DNA of 64,000 nt from CAVZBW01 sp963773635 (GCA_963773635.1 CAVZBW010000002.1:806001-870000); one strand, 5' to 3'. Positions 34,253 to 44,243 are shown, numbered from the stretch's first letter. Notes: generated from the sequence alone by a model not told the origin. Numbers and translations: made by a program.

Positions 34253-35376
34253 GAGGTGCTCCTCCCGGTCGTCGCCGTGGCCCGCTCCCGAGGCGCGCCG
34301 GACGCGCCCCCGTCGCCCAGCGCGGCAAGCACGCGCCGACGCAGCTCGCGGGCGTCGAGGAGGTCTCCCTGGCGCATACCGGAAGCGTCCTGGGAGACGC
34401 CGCCGATGGAGCGAATGACCGTGCGGTCGGCGGCATGCATCCGCACGTCGTCGACCATCTGGCCGGCGTTGAGCTCGTAGACGAGGACGTGCGAGCAGCC
34501 CTGGGTGGCCTCGGCGAGCGCGTCGCCGGGGAAGGGCCACAGCGTGACGGGGCGGAACGAGCCGATCCGCAGCCCGTCGGCCCGCAGCTCGTCGACCACG
34601 CGGTCGACGAACACGCCCGTCGTCCCGAAGGAGACCACGAGGACGTCGGCGTCCTCGGTGCGGTCGCTCTCGTGTCGAGCCTCCGTCCGCTCGATCTCGG
34701 CGTACTTCTCCGCGATCGTCTCCCAGGCGCGGCTCGGGCCGGGCCCGGGCGTATTGGGCTTGCCGCGGGCCCACGTCCAGATCTGCCGGGCGCGGCCCGT
34801 CCCCGTCATCGTGCCGTCGAGGGCCCAGTCCTTGGGCGGCAGCGGCCCGAACTCCCTCGGCTCGACGGCGATGCCCACGGAAGTGTGGGCGATCACGTAG
34901 TCGCCGTAGAGGATCACCGGCGTGCGGTAGAGGTCGGCGAGGTGGAACAGCAGCTGCGTGTGCTCCACCGCCTCGGGCACGTCCTTGGGGGCGAGCGTGA
35001 TGGTCCGGTAGTCACCCCAACCCCCGCCGCGGGTCGCCTGGAAGTAGTCCTGCTGCCCCCGGGCCATGTTGAAGACCACGAGGGGCAGCTCGTTGAGCGC
35101 CAGCTCGGCGATGCCTTCCTGCATCAACGCCAGACCCTGGCCGCAGGATCCCGTAGCGGCGCGATTCCCGGTTGCCGCCGCGCCGAGGGCCATGTTGATC
35201 GCCTCGATCTCGCTGTCGGCGTTGATGCAGACGCCTCCGGTGGCCGGCAGCTTGCGCGACATGTTCTCGAGCAGCTCGGTGAACGGGAGCATCGGGTACC
35301 CGGTGAAGAACCGGCACCCCGAGAGGATCGCGGCGTCGGCAACCGCCTCGCTGCCCTGCATGAGCCGGCGGCTCAT
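34249..35376 (-). CDS. 2-oxoacid:ferredoxin oxidoreductase, alpha subunit
   Basis: A 375-residue alpha subunit (PFOR domain I plus domain II). It has GSEAVADAAILSGCRFFTGYPMLPFTELLE at the N-terminus, INADSEIEAINMALGAAATG (the conserved Glu region near TPP), TGSCGQGLALMQEG, and the C-terminal FGTTGVFVDRVVDEL transketolase-like domain. Overlaps of 4 bp with both neighbours show tight coupling. It most resembles the Vor/Kor branch for branched 2-oxoacids or 2-oxoglutarate in layout. The mention of separate motifs avoids any substrate claim. Confidence 0.88.
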   Translation of the reverse strand: MSRRLMQGSEAVADAAILSGCRFFTGYPMLPFTELLENMSRKLPATGGVCINADSEIEAINMALGAAATGNRAATGSCGQGLALMQEGIAELALNELPLVVFNMARGQQDYFQATRGGGWGDYRTITLAPKDVPEAVEHTQLLFHLADLYRTPVILYGDYVIAHTSVGIAVEPREFGPLPPKDWALDGTMTGTGRARQIWTWARGKPNTPGPGPSRAWETIAEKYAEIERTEARHESDRTEDADVLVVSFGTTGVFVDRVVDELRADGLRIGSFRPVTLWPFPGDALAEATQGCSHVLVYELNAGQMVDDVRMHAADRTVIRSIGGVSQDASGMRQGDLLDARELRRRVLAALGDGGASGAPRERATATTGRSTS

Positions 35377-35957
35377 GGCACCGCCACGGTGTCGTCCACC
35401 CAGGCGGGGGCGGCCATCGCGGGCACCGCCTCGGCCCCGGCCTGAATGGCACGCTCGTTGGCGGCCACGTGCTGGGTCCGGTATGGAGGGACGAGTTGGC
35501 GCATGGCGTCGGCCACCTGCTCCAGGCCGACGATTCCGGTGAGGGCGACAAAGGCGCCGAGCAGCACGAACCCCGCGCCCATGGTGCTACCGAGCTCGGA
35601 CGCCATCGACGTCGCCGGCACCTCGAACACCCGAGCCCGCTCCACGTCGACGGCCACGTCGAAGAGCGACGAGTTGACGACGACGACGGCGCCCGGACGC
35701 AGGTTGGGCTCGATGGTCGACCAGTAGGAGGGGTCCATGACGTAGGCGGACCAGGCCGACGACGCCACGGGCAACGCCCGGAGCGGCCCGTCGCCCACCG
35801 TCAGCTCAGCGTTGGTCATCCCCCCGCGCATGCCCCCGCCGTAGCGGGGTACGAGGAGGACCTGGCGACCCTCGCCGATGGCCGCCATGGCGAGCGCCTT
35901 CGAGGCGATCTGGACGCCCTGCCCGCCGATGCCGGTAAAGAGCACTTCGCGTTCCAT
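35373..35957 (-). CDS. 2-oxoacid:ferredoxin oxidoreductase, gamma subunit
   Basis: A 194-residue gamma (PFOR catalytic domain III) subunit starting EREVLFTGIGGQGVQIASKAL, with the GIGGQG CoA/nucleotide motif and PRYGGGMRGGMTNAEL. It has no Cys clusters. It starts 14 bp after the acyl-CoA synthetase (35972-37471) and overlaps the alpha subunit by 4 bp. No ferredoxin-like delta subunit is present in the operon, so electrons must go to a ferredoxin encoded elsewhere. Confidence 0.9.
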   Translation of the reverse strand: MEREVLFTGIGGQGVQIASKALAMAAIGEGRQVLLVPRYGGGMRGGMTNAELTVGDGPLRALPVASSAWSAYVMDPSYWSTIEPNLRPGAVVVVNSSLFDVAVDVERARVFEVPATSMASELGSTMGAGFVLLGAFVALTGIVGLEQVADAMRQLVPPYRTQHVAANERAIQAGAEAVPAMAAPAWVDDTVAVP

Positions 35958-35971
35958 GTGGGTCCAGCCTC

Positions 35972-37471
35972 CTACGAACCGCCCGAGCCTGCCAGTGCAC
36001 TCGCCAGCTTGGCCCGCTGGACCTGGCCCGTGGCGGCCGTGCGGGGAAGGCGATCGACCACCGCCACCCTACGGGGATGCTTGAACGCCGACAGGCGCGA
36101 CCCGATGTGGGCCCGCAGCTCGCCCACCGCCGGAGCGCTCGCTCCGTCGGCCAGCACGACCACGGCGCACACGACCTCTCCCCACTGTGCGTCGGGCACG
36201 CCGATCACGGCCAGCTCGGCGAGGCCCGGGTAGCCGGCGAGCGCCTCCTCGACCTCGACGGGGGCGACGGACTCCCCGCCCGAGCGGATGATCTCCTTCT
36301 TGCGGCCCACGATGTAGAGGTACCCGTCCCCGTCGCGCTCGGCGAGGTCCCCCGTGTGGTACCAGCCTCCGGCCAGTGCCTGGGCCGTCTCCTCGGGCAG
36401 CTCGAAGTAGCCGGTCATCAGCCGGTCCGTGGCGATCAGCAATTCGCCGTCCTCGGCCAGGTCCGCCCGAACGCCCGGGATGGGCAAGCCGACGCTCCCG
36501 GGTCGGCGGAAGAGCTCGGGGTCGGGGAGGCCCACCGCGCGTGCCGTCTCGGTCGACCCGTAGTTGACGGTGGTGCGGGCACCGGGGAAGCGACTCTTGA
36601 TCTCCTGCAGCAGCTCGACGGTCACCTGGGAGGTGCCGGTCAGGGCCCACTCGACGCTGCGCGTGTCGGCGGCCCGGTCGCTGTCGAGGATACGGCGCCA
36701 GACGGCGGGGATGCAGTAGAGCGTGCCCGCCGACCAACGCTCGATGGCCTCGAGCAGCTCGTCGGCGTCGGCCCGCCGCACGAGGTGCGCGGCATGGTGC
36801 GCGGACCACGCCATCATCGAGAAGTTCCACCCGGCCATGTGGAAGAGCGGGAACATGACCACCTCGCCCGCCCCACCCGACGTGCTGTGGGCGGCCGCAC
36901 CGGCGTGGGTCCGCAGCCACGTCGCTCGCTGCGAGACCATGACGCCCTTGGGCCGGCCGGTGCTGCCGCTCGTGAGGAAGATCGTGAAGAGGTCGTCCTC
37001 GGCCGGGAGCGGGATCGGCGGGGCGTCCGGTGATGCCCCGCTCGCCAGCTCCGAGAGGTCGTACCCGGGCCAGCGCCCCGTCGCCCCGATCGTCGCGACC
37101 GGCAGGTCGAGGCCCGCCGCCAGCTGCTCGGCGCGCTCGGCGTGGGCCGGGTCGACGACGAGGAGCCGAGGATGCAGGTACTCGAGGACGGCCGAGGCCT
37201 CCTCGTCGGAATACGCCGGGTTGAGCGGGGCGAACACTGCTCCGAGGCGCCCCAGCCCGAAGTAGAGGGCGGGACCGTCGAGCGAGATGTCCGACCACCA
37301 CGAGACGGTGTCGCCGGGGGCGACGCCGAGACCGAGGAGCGCGTTGGCGGTCCGGTAGGCGCGGTCCCTCAGCTGGCCGAAGGTCACCGTCGCATCCCCA
37401 AGGGTCACCGCCGTGCGGCCCGGGGACGCACTGGCGGCACAGGTCAGGACGTCATCGACCACCAGCGGCAT
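35972..37471 (-). CDS. Acyl-CoA synthetase (AMP-forming)
   Basis: A 499-residue ANL-superfamily CoA ligase. It has LTSGSTGRPKGVMVS as phosphate loop, NYGSTETARAV, the GRKKEIIRSGGESVAPVEVE hinge and a C-terminal TGQVQRAKL where the catalytic Lys normally follows TGK. The residue after TG is Gln here, so the A10 Lys may be shifted to the AKL position. The ATG at 37471 was chosen over 37711 because the family N-terminus begins there. It heads the 2-oxoacid:ferredoxin oxidoreductase operon, so the acid it activates may feed or follow that enzyme. Confidence 0.87.
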   Translation of the reverse strand: MPLVVDDVLTCAASASPGRTAVTLGDATVTFGQLRDRAYRTANALLGLGVAPGDTVSWWSDISLDGPALYFGLGRLGAVFAPLNPAYSDEEASAVLEYLHPRLLVVDPAHAERAEQLAAGLDLPVATIGATGRWPGYDLSELASGASPDAPPIPLPAEDDLFTIFLTSGSTGRPKGVMVSQRATWLRTHAGAAAHSTSGGAGEVVMFPLFHMAGWNFSMMAWSAHHAAHLVRRADADELLEAIERWSAGTLYCIPAVWRRILDSDRAADTRSVEWALTGTSQVTVELLQEIKSRFPGARTTVNYGSTETARAVGLPDPELFRRPGSVGLPIPGVRADLAEDGELLIATDRLMTGYFELPEETAQALAGGWYHTGDLAERDGDGYLYIVGRKKEIIRSGGESVAPVEVEEALAGYPGLAELAVIGVPDAQWGEVVCAVVVLADGASAPAVGELRAHIGSRLSAFKHPRRVAVVDRLPRTAATGQVQRAKLASALAGSGGS

Positions 37472-37703
37472 GGGCGTCGCCCCCCCTCGTCTCGTCGCGG
37501 CCGTCGTGGCGCGCCCAAAACGGCATCGTGCGCCCCCTTGACGCCGGCCCCTCGAGGCCGGCAGCAGGGTCCACCGTAACGCGGCCGCCGCAACTCCCTC
37601 ACACCCCGGCTCCGCTAGCCTCCCGATCGTCCCCGGGCCGGTCGCAACCGGACCGGTCGTGTCCCGGTCGTCCGACCGGTCGTCTTGGAAGGGGGAAGCC
37701 GCC

Positions 37704-39413
37704 GTGGTCACCCAAGCCGCGCCGGGAGGAAACGAGGCGGACCGGGCGGTGGTCCGAGGCTCGGCCAGCCGGTGGCGGCTCCGCCAGCCTGCGGAGCACC
37801 TCGAGAGGGCCTGGCGCGCCGCGGGCCTGTGGAGCGAGGAGACCCTCGGGTCGACGATCGACGATCGCCTGTCGCGCTACTCCGACCGGCCGTTCACCTT
37901 CCGCTCCGAGGTCCGGCCCTGGCGAGGCACCTACGGCGAGATCCGCGGCCTGGCTTTGCGAGCCGCGGAAGGCCTCGCCAGGCGGGGGGTCAAGAGCGGC
38001 GACATCGTCGCCTTCCAGCTGCCCAACTGGGTGGAAGCCGCGATCACCTTCTACGCCGTGACCTACCTCGACGCCCTCATCGTGCCGATCGTGCACACCT
38101 ATGGGCCGAAGGAGGTCGCCTACATCCTCCAGCGCACCGAGGTGGACGTCTTCGTGACGGCGGACCGCTTCGGCCACACCGACTACCTCGACCAGCTCCC
38201 GGCGGTCCGATCCGGGGTCCCGGGCCTCGAGCACGTGCTGGTCGTGGGCGACGGCCCGACGCCCGCAGGAACCGAGCCGTTTGCGGCGCTGCTCGAGGCC
38301 CCCGAGCTCGCCAAACCGGATTGGGGCGATCCCTGCGGCCCCGTCCTGGTGGCCTACACCTCCGGCACGACGTCCGATCCCAAGGGGGTCGTCCACTGCG
38401 ACCGGACGCTCCTCGCGGAGGTCGGCCACCAGTCGTTGATGCAGAGCTCCCGCAACCGGGGCGAGTCCCGGCCCTCCCTCGTGGGCGCGCCGCTCGGCCA
38501 CGCCGGCGGCATGTACTCGACCCTCCTGACCCCGCTCATGGCGGGCCGCCCCGTGCACCTCATCGACCGCTGGGATCCGGGCGCGGTGCTGGCGGCCATG
38601 CTCGAGGACGGCCTGTCGTCGGGAGCCGGCGTCACCTTCTTCTTGACCTCGCTCCTCGACCATCCCGACTGCACGCCCGAGCACCACGCCCTGATCGGCT
38701 CCGCCGGAATGGGCGGGGCACCGGTCCCACCCGCGGTGAGCGACCGCGCCGAGGAGCTCGGCATCGCCGTGTTCCGTTCCTACGGCTCGACCGAGCACCC
38801 CTCGATCACCGGAAGCTGGGGGGACGACCCCCCGGACAAGTGCAAGTACACCGACGGGCGGGCCCTGCCCGGCGTCGACCTTCGCCTCGTGGACGACCTC
38901 GGGAGCGACGTCGGCGCCGGCGAGCCCGGGGAGATCTGGAGCCGGGGCCCGGACCAGTTCCTCGGCTACACCGATCCCGCCCTCACCGACGACGCCTTCG
39001 ACGCCGACGGATGGTTCGCCACGGGCGACATCGGGCAGGCCGACGAGCAGGGCTACGTCTCGATCGTCGACCGCAAAAAGGACATCATCATCCGCGGCGG
39101 CGAGAACGTGAGCGCGCTCGAGATCGAGGAGCTCTTGCTGCGCATGCCGGGCGTCCAAGAGGCCGTCGTCGTGGCCGCGCCCGATCCCCGGCTCGGCGAG
39201 CACGGGTGCGCCTTCGTCCGCGTCGCGGACGGAGCAGCCGACGGGGAGGCGCCGAGCATGGCGACGATGCAGGCGCACCTCCGGGCGTCGGGGCTGGGTC
39301 GCCAAAAGTGGCCAGAGGACCTCCGGGTGGTCGAGGACTTTCCGCGCACGCCGTCCGGCAAGGTGCGCAAGACGGATCTGCGCCAGCAGCTACGGGCAGA
39401 GGCTGCGGAGTGA
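37704..39413 (+). CDS. Acyl-CoA synthetase (AMP-forming), long N-terminus
   Basis: A 569-residue ANL-superfamily CoA ligase. It has AYTSGTTSDPKGVVH (phosphate loop), SYGSTEHPSITGS, the DRKKDIIIRGGENVSALEIE hinge and SGKVRKTDL with the terminal Lys. The GTG start at 37704 is backed by GGAAGGGGGAAG six bases upstream. The N-terminal extension is typical of synthetases acting on cyclic or aromatic acids, but that is a weak guide. It is divergent from the synthetase-oxidoreductase operon across 232 bp of DNA with no gene that I can support. Confidence 0.88.
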   Translation: MVTQAAPGGNEADRAVVRGSASRWRLRQPAEHLERAWRAAGLWSEETLGSTIDDRLSRYSDRPFTFRSEVRPWRGTYGEIRGLALRAAEGLARRGVKSGDIVAFQLPNWVEAAITFYAVTYLDALIVPIVHTYGPKEVAYILQRTEVDVFVTADRFGHTDYLDQLPAVRSGVPGLEHVLVVGDGPTPAGTEPFAALLEAPELAKPDWGDPCGPVLVAYTSGTTSDPKGVVHCDRTLLAEVGHQSLMQSSRNRGESRPSLVGAPLGHAGGMYSTLLTPLMAGRPVHLIDRWDPGAVLAAMLEDGLSSGAGVTFFLTSLLDHPDCTPEHHALIGSAGMGGAPVPPAVSDRAEELGIAVFRSYGSTEHPSITGSWGDDPPDKCKYTDGRALPGVDLRLVDDLGSDVGAGEPGEIWSRGPDQFLGYTDPALTDDAFDADGWFATGDIGQADEQGYVSIVDRKKDIIIRGGENVSALEIEELLLRMPGVQEAVVVAAPDPRLGEHGCAFVRVADGAADGEAPSMATMQAHLRASGLGRQKWPEDLRVVEDFPRTPSGKVRKTDLRQQLRAEAAE

Positions 39414-39460
39414 TCGTCGCGACCGGGTGACCGGACGGCGAACCGGCCGGGCGACGGCGC

Positions 39461-39718
39461 TCAGACGAACATGTCGGCCGAGACTCGGGTCACCTCGACC
39501 ACGACGTCCGCCGGCAGGCCGGCCCGCTGGGCGGCGGCGCGGATGGCATCCGGTGACGGGGCCTCGTAGAGGCAGTACGACTGCCGGCGATCGGCGCTCA
39601 GGAACGAGTAGAGCCAGCGCACGCCCTCGGATGCGTTGGACTCCTCGATGAGCTGCGCGTCGTCGGCCGTGAGGTCGATCTGCTCGGCGAAGTTCCGCTC
39701 GATCACGTACCAGGGCAC
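39461..39718 (-). CDS. DUF4242 family small protein
   Basis: An 85-residue ferredoxin-like-fold protein of the DUF4242 (SCO4226-like, nickel-binding) family. It has PWYVIERNFAEQ at the N-terminus, the conserved NASEGVRWLYSFLSAD segment, SYCLYEAPSPDAIRAAAQ and GLPADVVVEV. GTG start at 39718. It is 17 bp downstream of the LuxR-type regulator stop on the same strand, so it may share its transcript. The function is not established. Confidence 0.8.
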   Translation of the reverse strand: MPWYVIERNFAEQIDLTADDAQLIEESNASEGVRWLYSFLSADRRQSYCLYEAPSPDAIRAAAQRAGLPADVVVEVTRVSADMFV

Positions 39719-39735
39719 GGCTCGAGCGTAGCCCT

Positions 39736-42694
39736 TCAGGTCTCCGCCAGGCCGTGGCGGTAGGCGTAGGCGGTCGCCTCGGTCCGGTTCGCGCAGCCGG
39801 TCTTGCGCAGGATGCTGCGCACGTGGTTGGCGGCGGTGTTCTCGCTGATGTGGAGCGCGGCGCCGATCTCCCGGTTGGAGAGGCCCCGTGCGACGAGGCG
39901 CAGCACGTCTCCCTCGCGACCCGACAGCTCGTCGGGGAGGCGGTGCGTGGTCGGCGCCGTCCTCCCGAGCGACCGCAGCCGGCCCTGGAGCGTCGGCATG
40001 CCGACGGACTCGGCCAGGCCCATGGCCTCGGACAGGAGGGGCCCGGCGCGAGCCGTCTCGCCCCGTCGCAGCAGCGTGCGCCCGTACTCGTAGCAGCCGT
40101 GGGCCACCCACGTGCGCGCCCCCATCGAGCGATCCAGCTCGAGCCCCGCCTCGAAGTGCGCGCTCGCGACCTCGTAGTCGCCGAGGGTGGCCGCCAGCAT
40201 GCCGAGATACCGGTCGGCGGCGCCGTAGCACGCCACCCCGTGGCCGATCATGATCAGCCCGCCCGAGAGCGGTGCCAGCTCCGGATAGAGGAGCTCGGCC
40301 ATCCGCTCGTGCCCTGCGGCGGCGCTCGCCTCGGTGAGGTAGGTGAGGGCCGCGAGCCAGAGCGAGGCGCGCAGCCCCTCGAGACCCTCCCGACACATCT
40401 CGTCGAGCTCGGACCGGACCTCCTCGTCCATGCCGAGCTCCGCCAGCAGCGTCACCCAGCCCGGCCGCCACGAGCTGGCGCCCTCCCCCCGTGCCAGGAT
40501 CGCCACCACGGGCGCCATCTCGCCCAGCCGTCCCTGCTCACGGCGCACGCCGAACATCTGGATCCCGTAGATGCCCGAGGAATCGCGCCCCGTGAGCAAG
40601 GTGCCCCATTCCCGTGAGCGCTCCGCCGCGGACTCCGCCGCGGCCAGGTGCCCGGTCAGCAGGGACAGGGCCGACGAGTAGTGCTCGGCGACGTGGAGGA
40701 TGAACGGCTGCCTCGTGCGCCGGGCGCTCTCCTGGACGGCCACCTGCTCGCGCTCGGCGGCCTCGATCTCCCCCATCACCATCAGCGTGCAGATGCGCCA
40801 TTCGGCGGCGTGGGCCTCGAGCTCGATGTCCCCCAGCCCCGCCGCCAGCTCCCGCCCCTCGTCGAGCATCGCCAGCACCTCGGGTCGGGGAAGGTCCGAC
40901 CAGTAGGCACGGACGAGCACGTTCGCCAGGCCCCGGCGGTCGCCGAGGAGCCGGGCCATCCGGACCGCCTCGTCGCGCGGGCCCGCAGCCCGCTCGTGGT
41001 CACCGAGCTCCATGTCGAGGGCGCGGGCGAAGCCGGCCAGCAATCCCACGCGCAGGGAGGAGTCCTCCTCGGGGAGGCGCGCCAGCGCCTCCTCGAGGAT
41101 CGCCACCGTCCCCTCCCCCCGCAGGCCCGGCCGCCAGCAGGTGTTCTCGAATCCGATGGCGGCGCGTGCGAAGAGCTCGGCGTCGCCGACCCCCCGTGCG
41201 ATCACTGCGGCCTCCCGGAAGGCGGCGAGCGAACGCAACGAATCCCCGGCGCGATCGAGCTCCGTGCCCAGCGAGACCTGCACCTCGGCGCGCCGGCACT
41301 CGTCGTCGATCCCGAGACGCACGGCCGTCTCCAGCCGCTTGACCGCCTCCCCGTGGTCCAGCGCGCCTGCCGCCGCCGCGGCGGCCGCGATGTTGTAGTC
41401 GACGGCCCGGTCGCGGTGTCCGATGGGGATGGCCTGCGTGTAGTGATACGCCAGCTCGGCGAGGACCCTGCTCCCCCCGGTCCCCGAGGCCGCCTCCAGT
41501 GCCTGGGCCACCCGCAGGTGCAGCTCCGCCCTCCGTAACGCGCTGAGCTGGTCGTAGAGAGCCAGGCGGACGAGCTCGTGGGTGAACCGGTAGGCGATCG
41601 TGTCCGAGGGGACCTCCTCGATCATGCCGATGGCCACGGCCGCCTCCAGCGCGCCGCTCATGTCCGTCCCCGGCGCCGCGGCGTCGGCGATGAGCCCGAG
41701 GGAGATCTCGGCGCCGACCGTCGCCGCCAGCTCGAGCATGTCCCGGGTCGCCGGGTCGAGGCGCAGGGCGCGCTGGTTGACCACCTCGCGCACGCCCTCC
41801 GGCGCGGCGATCTCCTGCAGTGGCCGGAGTAGCTGCACCATCCCGCCGGCGAGGCTGGTCCAACCGGATTCGTCCAGGTTGCGCCAGAGCTCGCAGAGCA
41901 GGAAGGCGTTGCCCTCGGTCAGCTTGTGGAGGGAGGCGACGAGCTCCGGGTCGACGCCGTCGGCTTCCCCTCCGCTCGACCGCTGCACGAATTCCGCGAC
42001 GTCCTCCTCGTTCAGCCCCTCGAGGCCGATCCGCACGACGTCGTCGGAGCGACGGAGGTCGGCGAGGGCGTCGGCCAGCTCGGCGGGCACGTCCGCGTCG
42101 TTGTCGCGGAAGGTCGCAAGCACCAGCAGACGCGGGTTGCCGTGGGCCTTCGCGAGATGTCGCAGGAGCATGAGCGTCGGCGTGTCGGCCCAATGGCAGT
42201 CCTCGACGACGAGCAGGACGGGCTGGCGATCCCCCACCCGCACAAAGAGGTCGCCGACCGCGGAGTGGAGCCGGTGCCGCTCGGTGTCGGGGTCCGCGGC
42301 CACCGGCGGGGGCAGCTCCCCCACGTGGGGCTCGAGGTCGAGCAGTCGAGCGAGCTCGCCGCCCGACGGACCGAGCGCGGCCCGGAGGACGGCCGGGTCG
42401 GTCACCCGGACGAGCTGCTCCAGCGCCTCGACGAACGGCCGGAACGGCGTGGGCACGACGGCGTCACACGCTCCGTGCAAGCACGAGCACGCCGTGCTCG
42501 GCCGCCCTCTGCGCGAACTCCTTGACCAGCCGGCTCTTGCCGGAGCCCGGCTCGCCGCCGACCAGCACGAGGCGCTGGCCCGCGTCCGGCGAGCGGGGCA
42601 GGAGCTCCCCGAGGATGTCCAACTCCCTCGAACGACCGACAAAGGGGGTGAGCGCAACGTGGCGCAGGGGACCGGGAAGCGGTGGGCGTTCCAT
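39736..42694 (-). CDS. Large ATP-binding LuxR-family (LAL/MalT-like) regulator, one frame break
   Basis: A regulator of about 985 residues when one frame break is joined. The N-terminus (ATG 42694) carries FVGRSRELDIL and Walker A GGEPGSGKSRL. At 42479-42481 a CTT-G context breaks frame (removing one T gives GVLVLHGACDAVVP). Then follow Walker B LLVVEDCHWAD, a long TPR-like helical region (about residues 350-900) and a C-terminal LuxR HTH (LSGREGDVLRLVARGLSNREIGAALHIS, split here by domain). It is divergent from the flavoprotein at 42830 and probably controls it. LAL proteins respond to small inducers bound with ATP. Confidence 0.85.
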
Positions 42695-42829
42695 GGACTA
42701 GTCAGATCTGATCATCGCACATCGTCCATGGAGGTCATATGGAGACGAAAAAAAGGGTCTGACCTGGTCATGACACCAGAAGCGGGCGGTCTTACCCTCC
42801 CTTTGAGAGCCAAGGAAGAGGAGCAAGCC
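42695..42829. promoter_or_regulatory. Divergent control region between LuxR-type regulator and flavoprotein gene
   Basis: This 135-bp region is noticeably AT-richer than its surroundings. It contains the perfect 10-bp palindrome TCAGATCTGA (42702-42711), the 8-bp palindrome GTCATGAC, and two GGTCAT words. An excellent ribosome site, GGAAGAGGAG, precedes the ATG at 42830. The palindromes are candidate binding sites for the LAL regulator. No promoter could be placed with confidence. Confidence 0.4.
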
Positions 42830-44230
42830 ATGAGCCCCCAGACCAACGCCATCGACGCCGCACGCCGCGAGCTCGGCGCCTCCCTCGACGGCGAGCTGAT
42901 CGGACCGGCGGACGACGGCTACGACAGCTCCAGGGCCGTCTACAACGCCATGATCGACCGCTATCCCGCCGTCATCGCCCGGTGCGCCTCGGAGAGCGAC
43001 GTGTCCGCGATGGTGACCTTCGCCCGCCGCCACGATCTGCCGATCGCCGTCCGGGGCGGTGGTCACAACGGTGCCGGGCTCGGCGTCTGCGACGACGGCG
43101 TGGTGATCGACCTCTCGCCCCTCGACTCGGTCGAGGTCGACGCCAGCTCCGGCAAGGTCCGCGCCGGCGGGGGCTGCACCCTCTCGCAGGTCGACGCGGT
43201 CACCCACCAGAGCGGCCTCGCGGTGCCCGCGGGCATCATCTCGACGACGGGCATCGGCGGCCTGACCCTCGGGGGCGGCATCGGGCACCTCACACGGAAG
43301 GCCGGCCTCACCATCGACAACCTGCTCGAGGCCCGCGTGGTCCTGGCGGACGGCACGAGCGTGACGGCCAACGAGGACGAGAACCCCGATCTCTTCTGGG
43401 CGCTGCGCGGCGGCGGTGGCAACTTCGGCGTCGTCACCTCGTTCGCGTTCCGCGCCCACCCGGTCTCGATCGTGCAGGCGGGCCCCACGTTCTGGCCGAT
43501 CGACCAGGCTCCCGAGGTCCTGCGCTGGTACCGGGACTTCCTGCCGTCGGCCGGACGCGCCCTCAACGGGTTCTTCGCCTTTCTCACGATCCCCCCGGCA
43601 CCGATGTTCCCCGAGGAGCTGCACATGCGGCAGGTGTGCGGGGTCGTCTGGTGCCACACCGGCGACGAGGAAGAAGCGGCCCGTGACCTCTCCACCGTGC
43701 AAAGCGTGGGCACGCCCCTGCTGCACGGGGTGGGTCCTGCGCCGTTCCCCGCGGTCCAGTCCCTCTTCGACCCGATCTACCCGCCGGGCCACCAGTGGTA
43801 CTGGCGGGCGGACTTCGTGAACGAGCTCTCCGACGGTGCCATCGCCGCCCACGAGTCCTGGGGCGGCAAGCTGCCGACGCCGCAGTCGACGATGCACCTG
43901 TACCCGATCGACGGGGCCGCGCACGACGTCGGGAGCTCCGACACGCCCTGGGCCTACCGGGACGCCACCTGGGCGGAGGTCATCGTCGGGGTGGATCCGG
44001 ACCCGGCGAACGCCGGTCTGGTGCGGGACTGGACGGTCGACTACTGGGAGGCCACCCACCCGTTTTCGGCGGGAGGCGCCTACGTCAACTTCATGATGGA
44101 CGAGGGCCACGAGCGGGTGCGCGCCACCTACCGGGGCAACTACGACCGGCTGTCCCGGGTCAAGGCGGCATACGACCCCGACAACGTGTTCCGCTTCAAC
44201 CAGAACATCGAGCCCAGGCCGCCCGCCTGA
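42830..44230 (+). CDS. FAD-linked oxidoreductase (PCMH/BBE type, berberine-bridge-like)
   Basis: A 466-residue flavoprotein with an FAD-binding PCMH domain. It has AVRGGGHNGAG with the His that covalently binds FAD in this family, GIGGLTLGGGIGHLTRKAGL, and ALRGGGGNFGVVTSFAF. The C-terminal BBE motif ends YDPDNVFRFNQNI. The Cys of bicovalent members is not present in the glycine-rich loop, so only His attachment is expected. Such enzymes oxidise alcohols, sugars or alkaloid-like substrates with oxygen. It is probably under control of the divergent LAL regulator. Confidence 0.9.
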   Translation: MSPQTNAIDAARRELGASLDGELIGPADDGYDSSRAVYNAMIDRYPAVIARCASESDVSAMVTFARRHDLPIAVRGGGHNGAGLGVCDDGVVIDLSPLDSVEVDASSGKVRAGGGCTLSQVDAVTHQSGLAVPAGIISTTGIGGLTLGGGIGHLTRKAGLTIDNLLEARVVLADGTSVTANEDENPDLFWALRGGGGNFGVVTSFAFRAHPVSIVQAGPTFWPIDQAPEVLRWYRDFLPSAGRALNGFFAFLTIPPAPMFPEELHMRQVCGVVWCHTGDEEEAARDLSTVQSVGTPLLHGVGPAPFPAVQSLFDPIYPPGHQWYWRADFVNELSDGAIAAHESWGGKLPTPQSTMHLYPIDGAAHDVGSSDTPWAYRDATWAEVIVGVDPDPANAGLVRDWTVDYWEATHPFSAGGAYVNFMMDEGHERVRATYRGNYDRLSRVKAAYDPDNVFRFNQNIEPRPPA

Positions 44231-44243
44231 GCTCGCCGGCGCA

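Noticed and set aside
34249..35957. Assigning the oxidoreductase as pyruvate- or 2-oxoglutarate-specific
   Set aside because: The visible motifs define the superfamily and subunit roles but not the oxoacid; no gene symbol was given.
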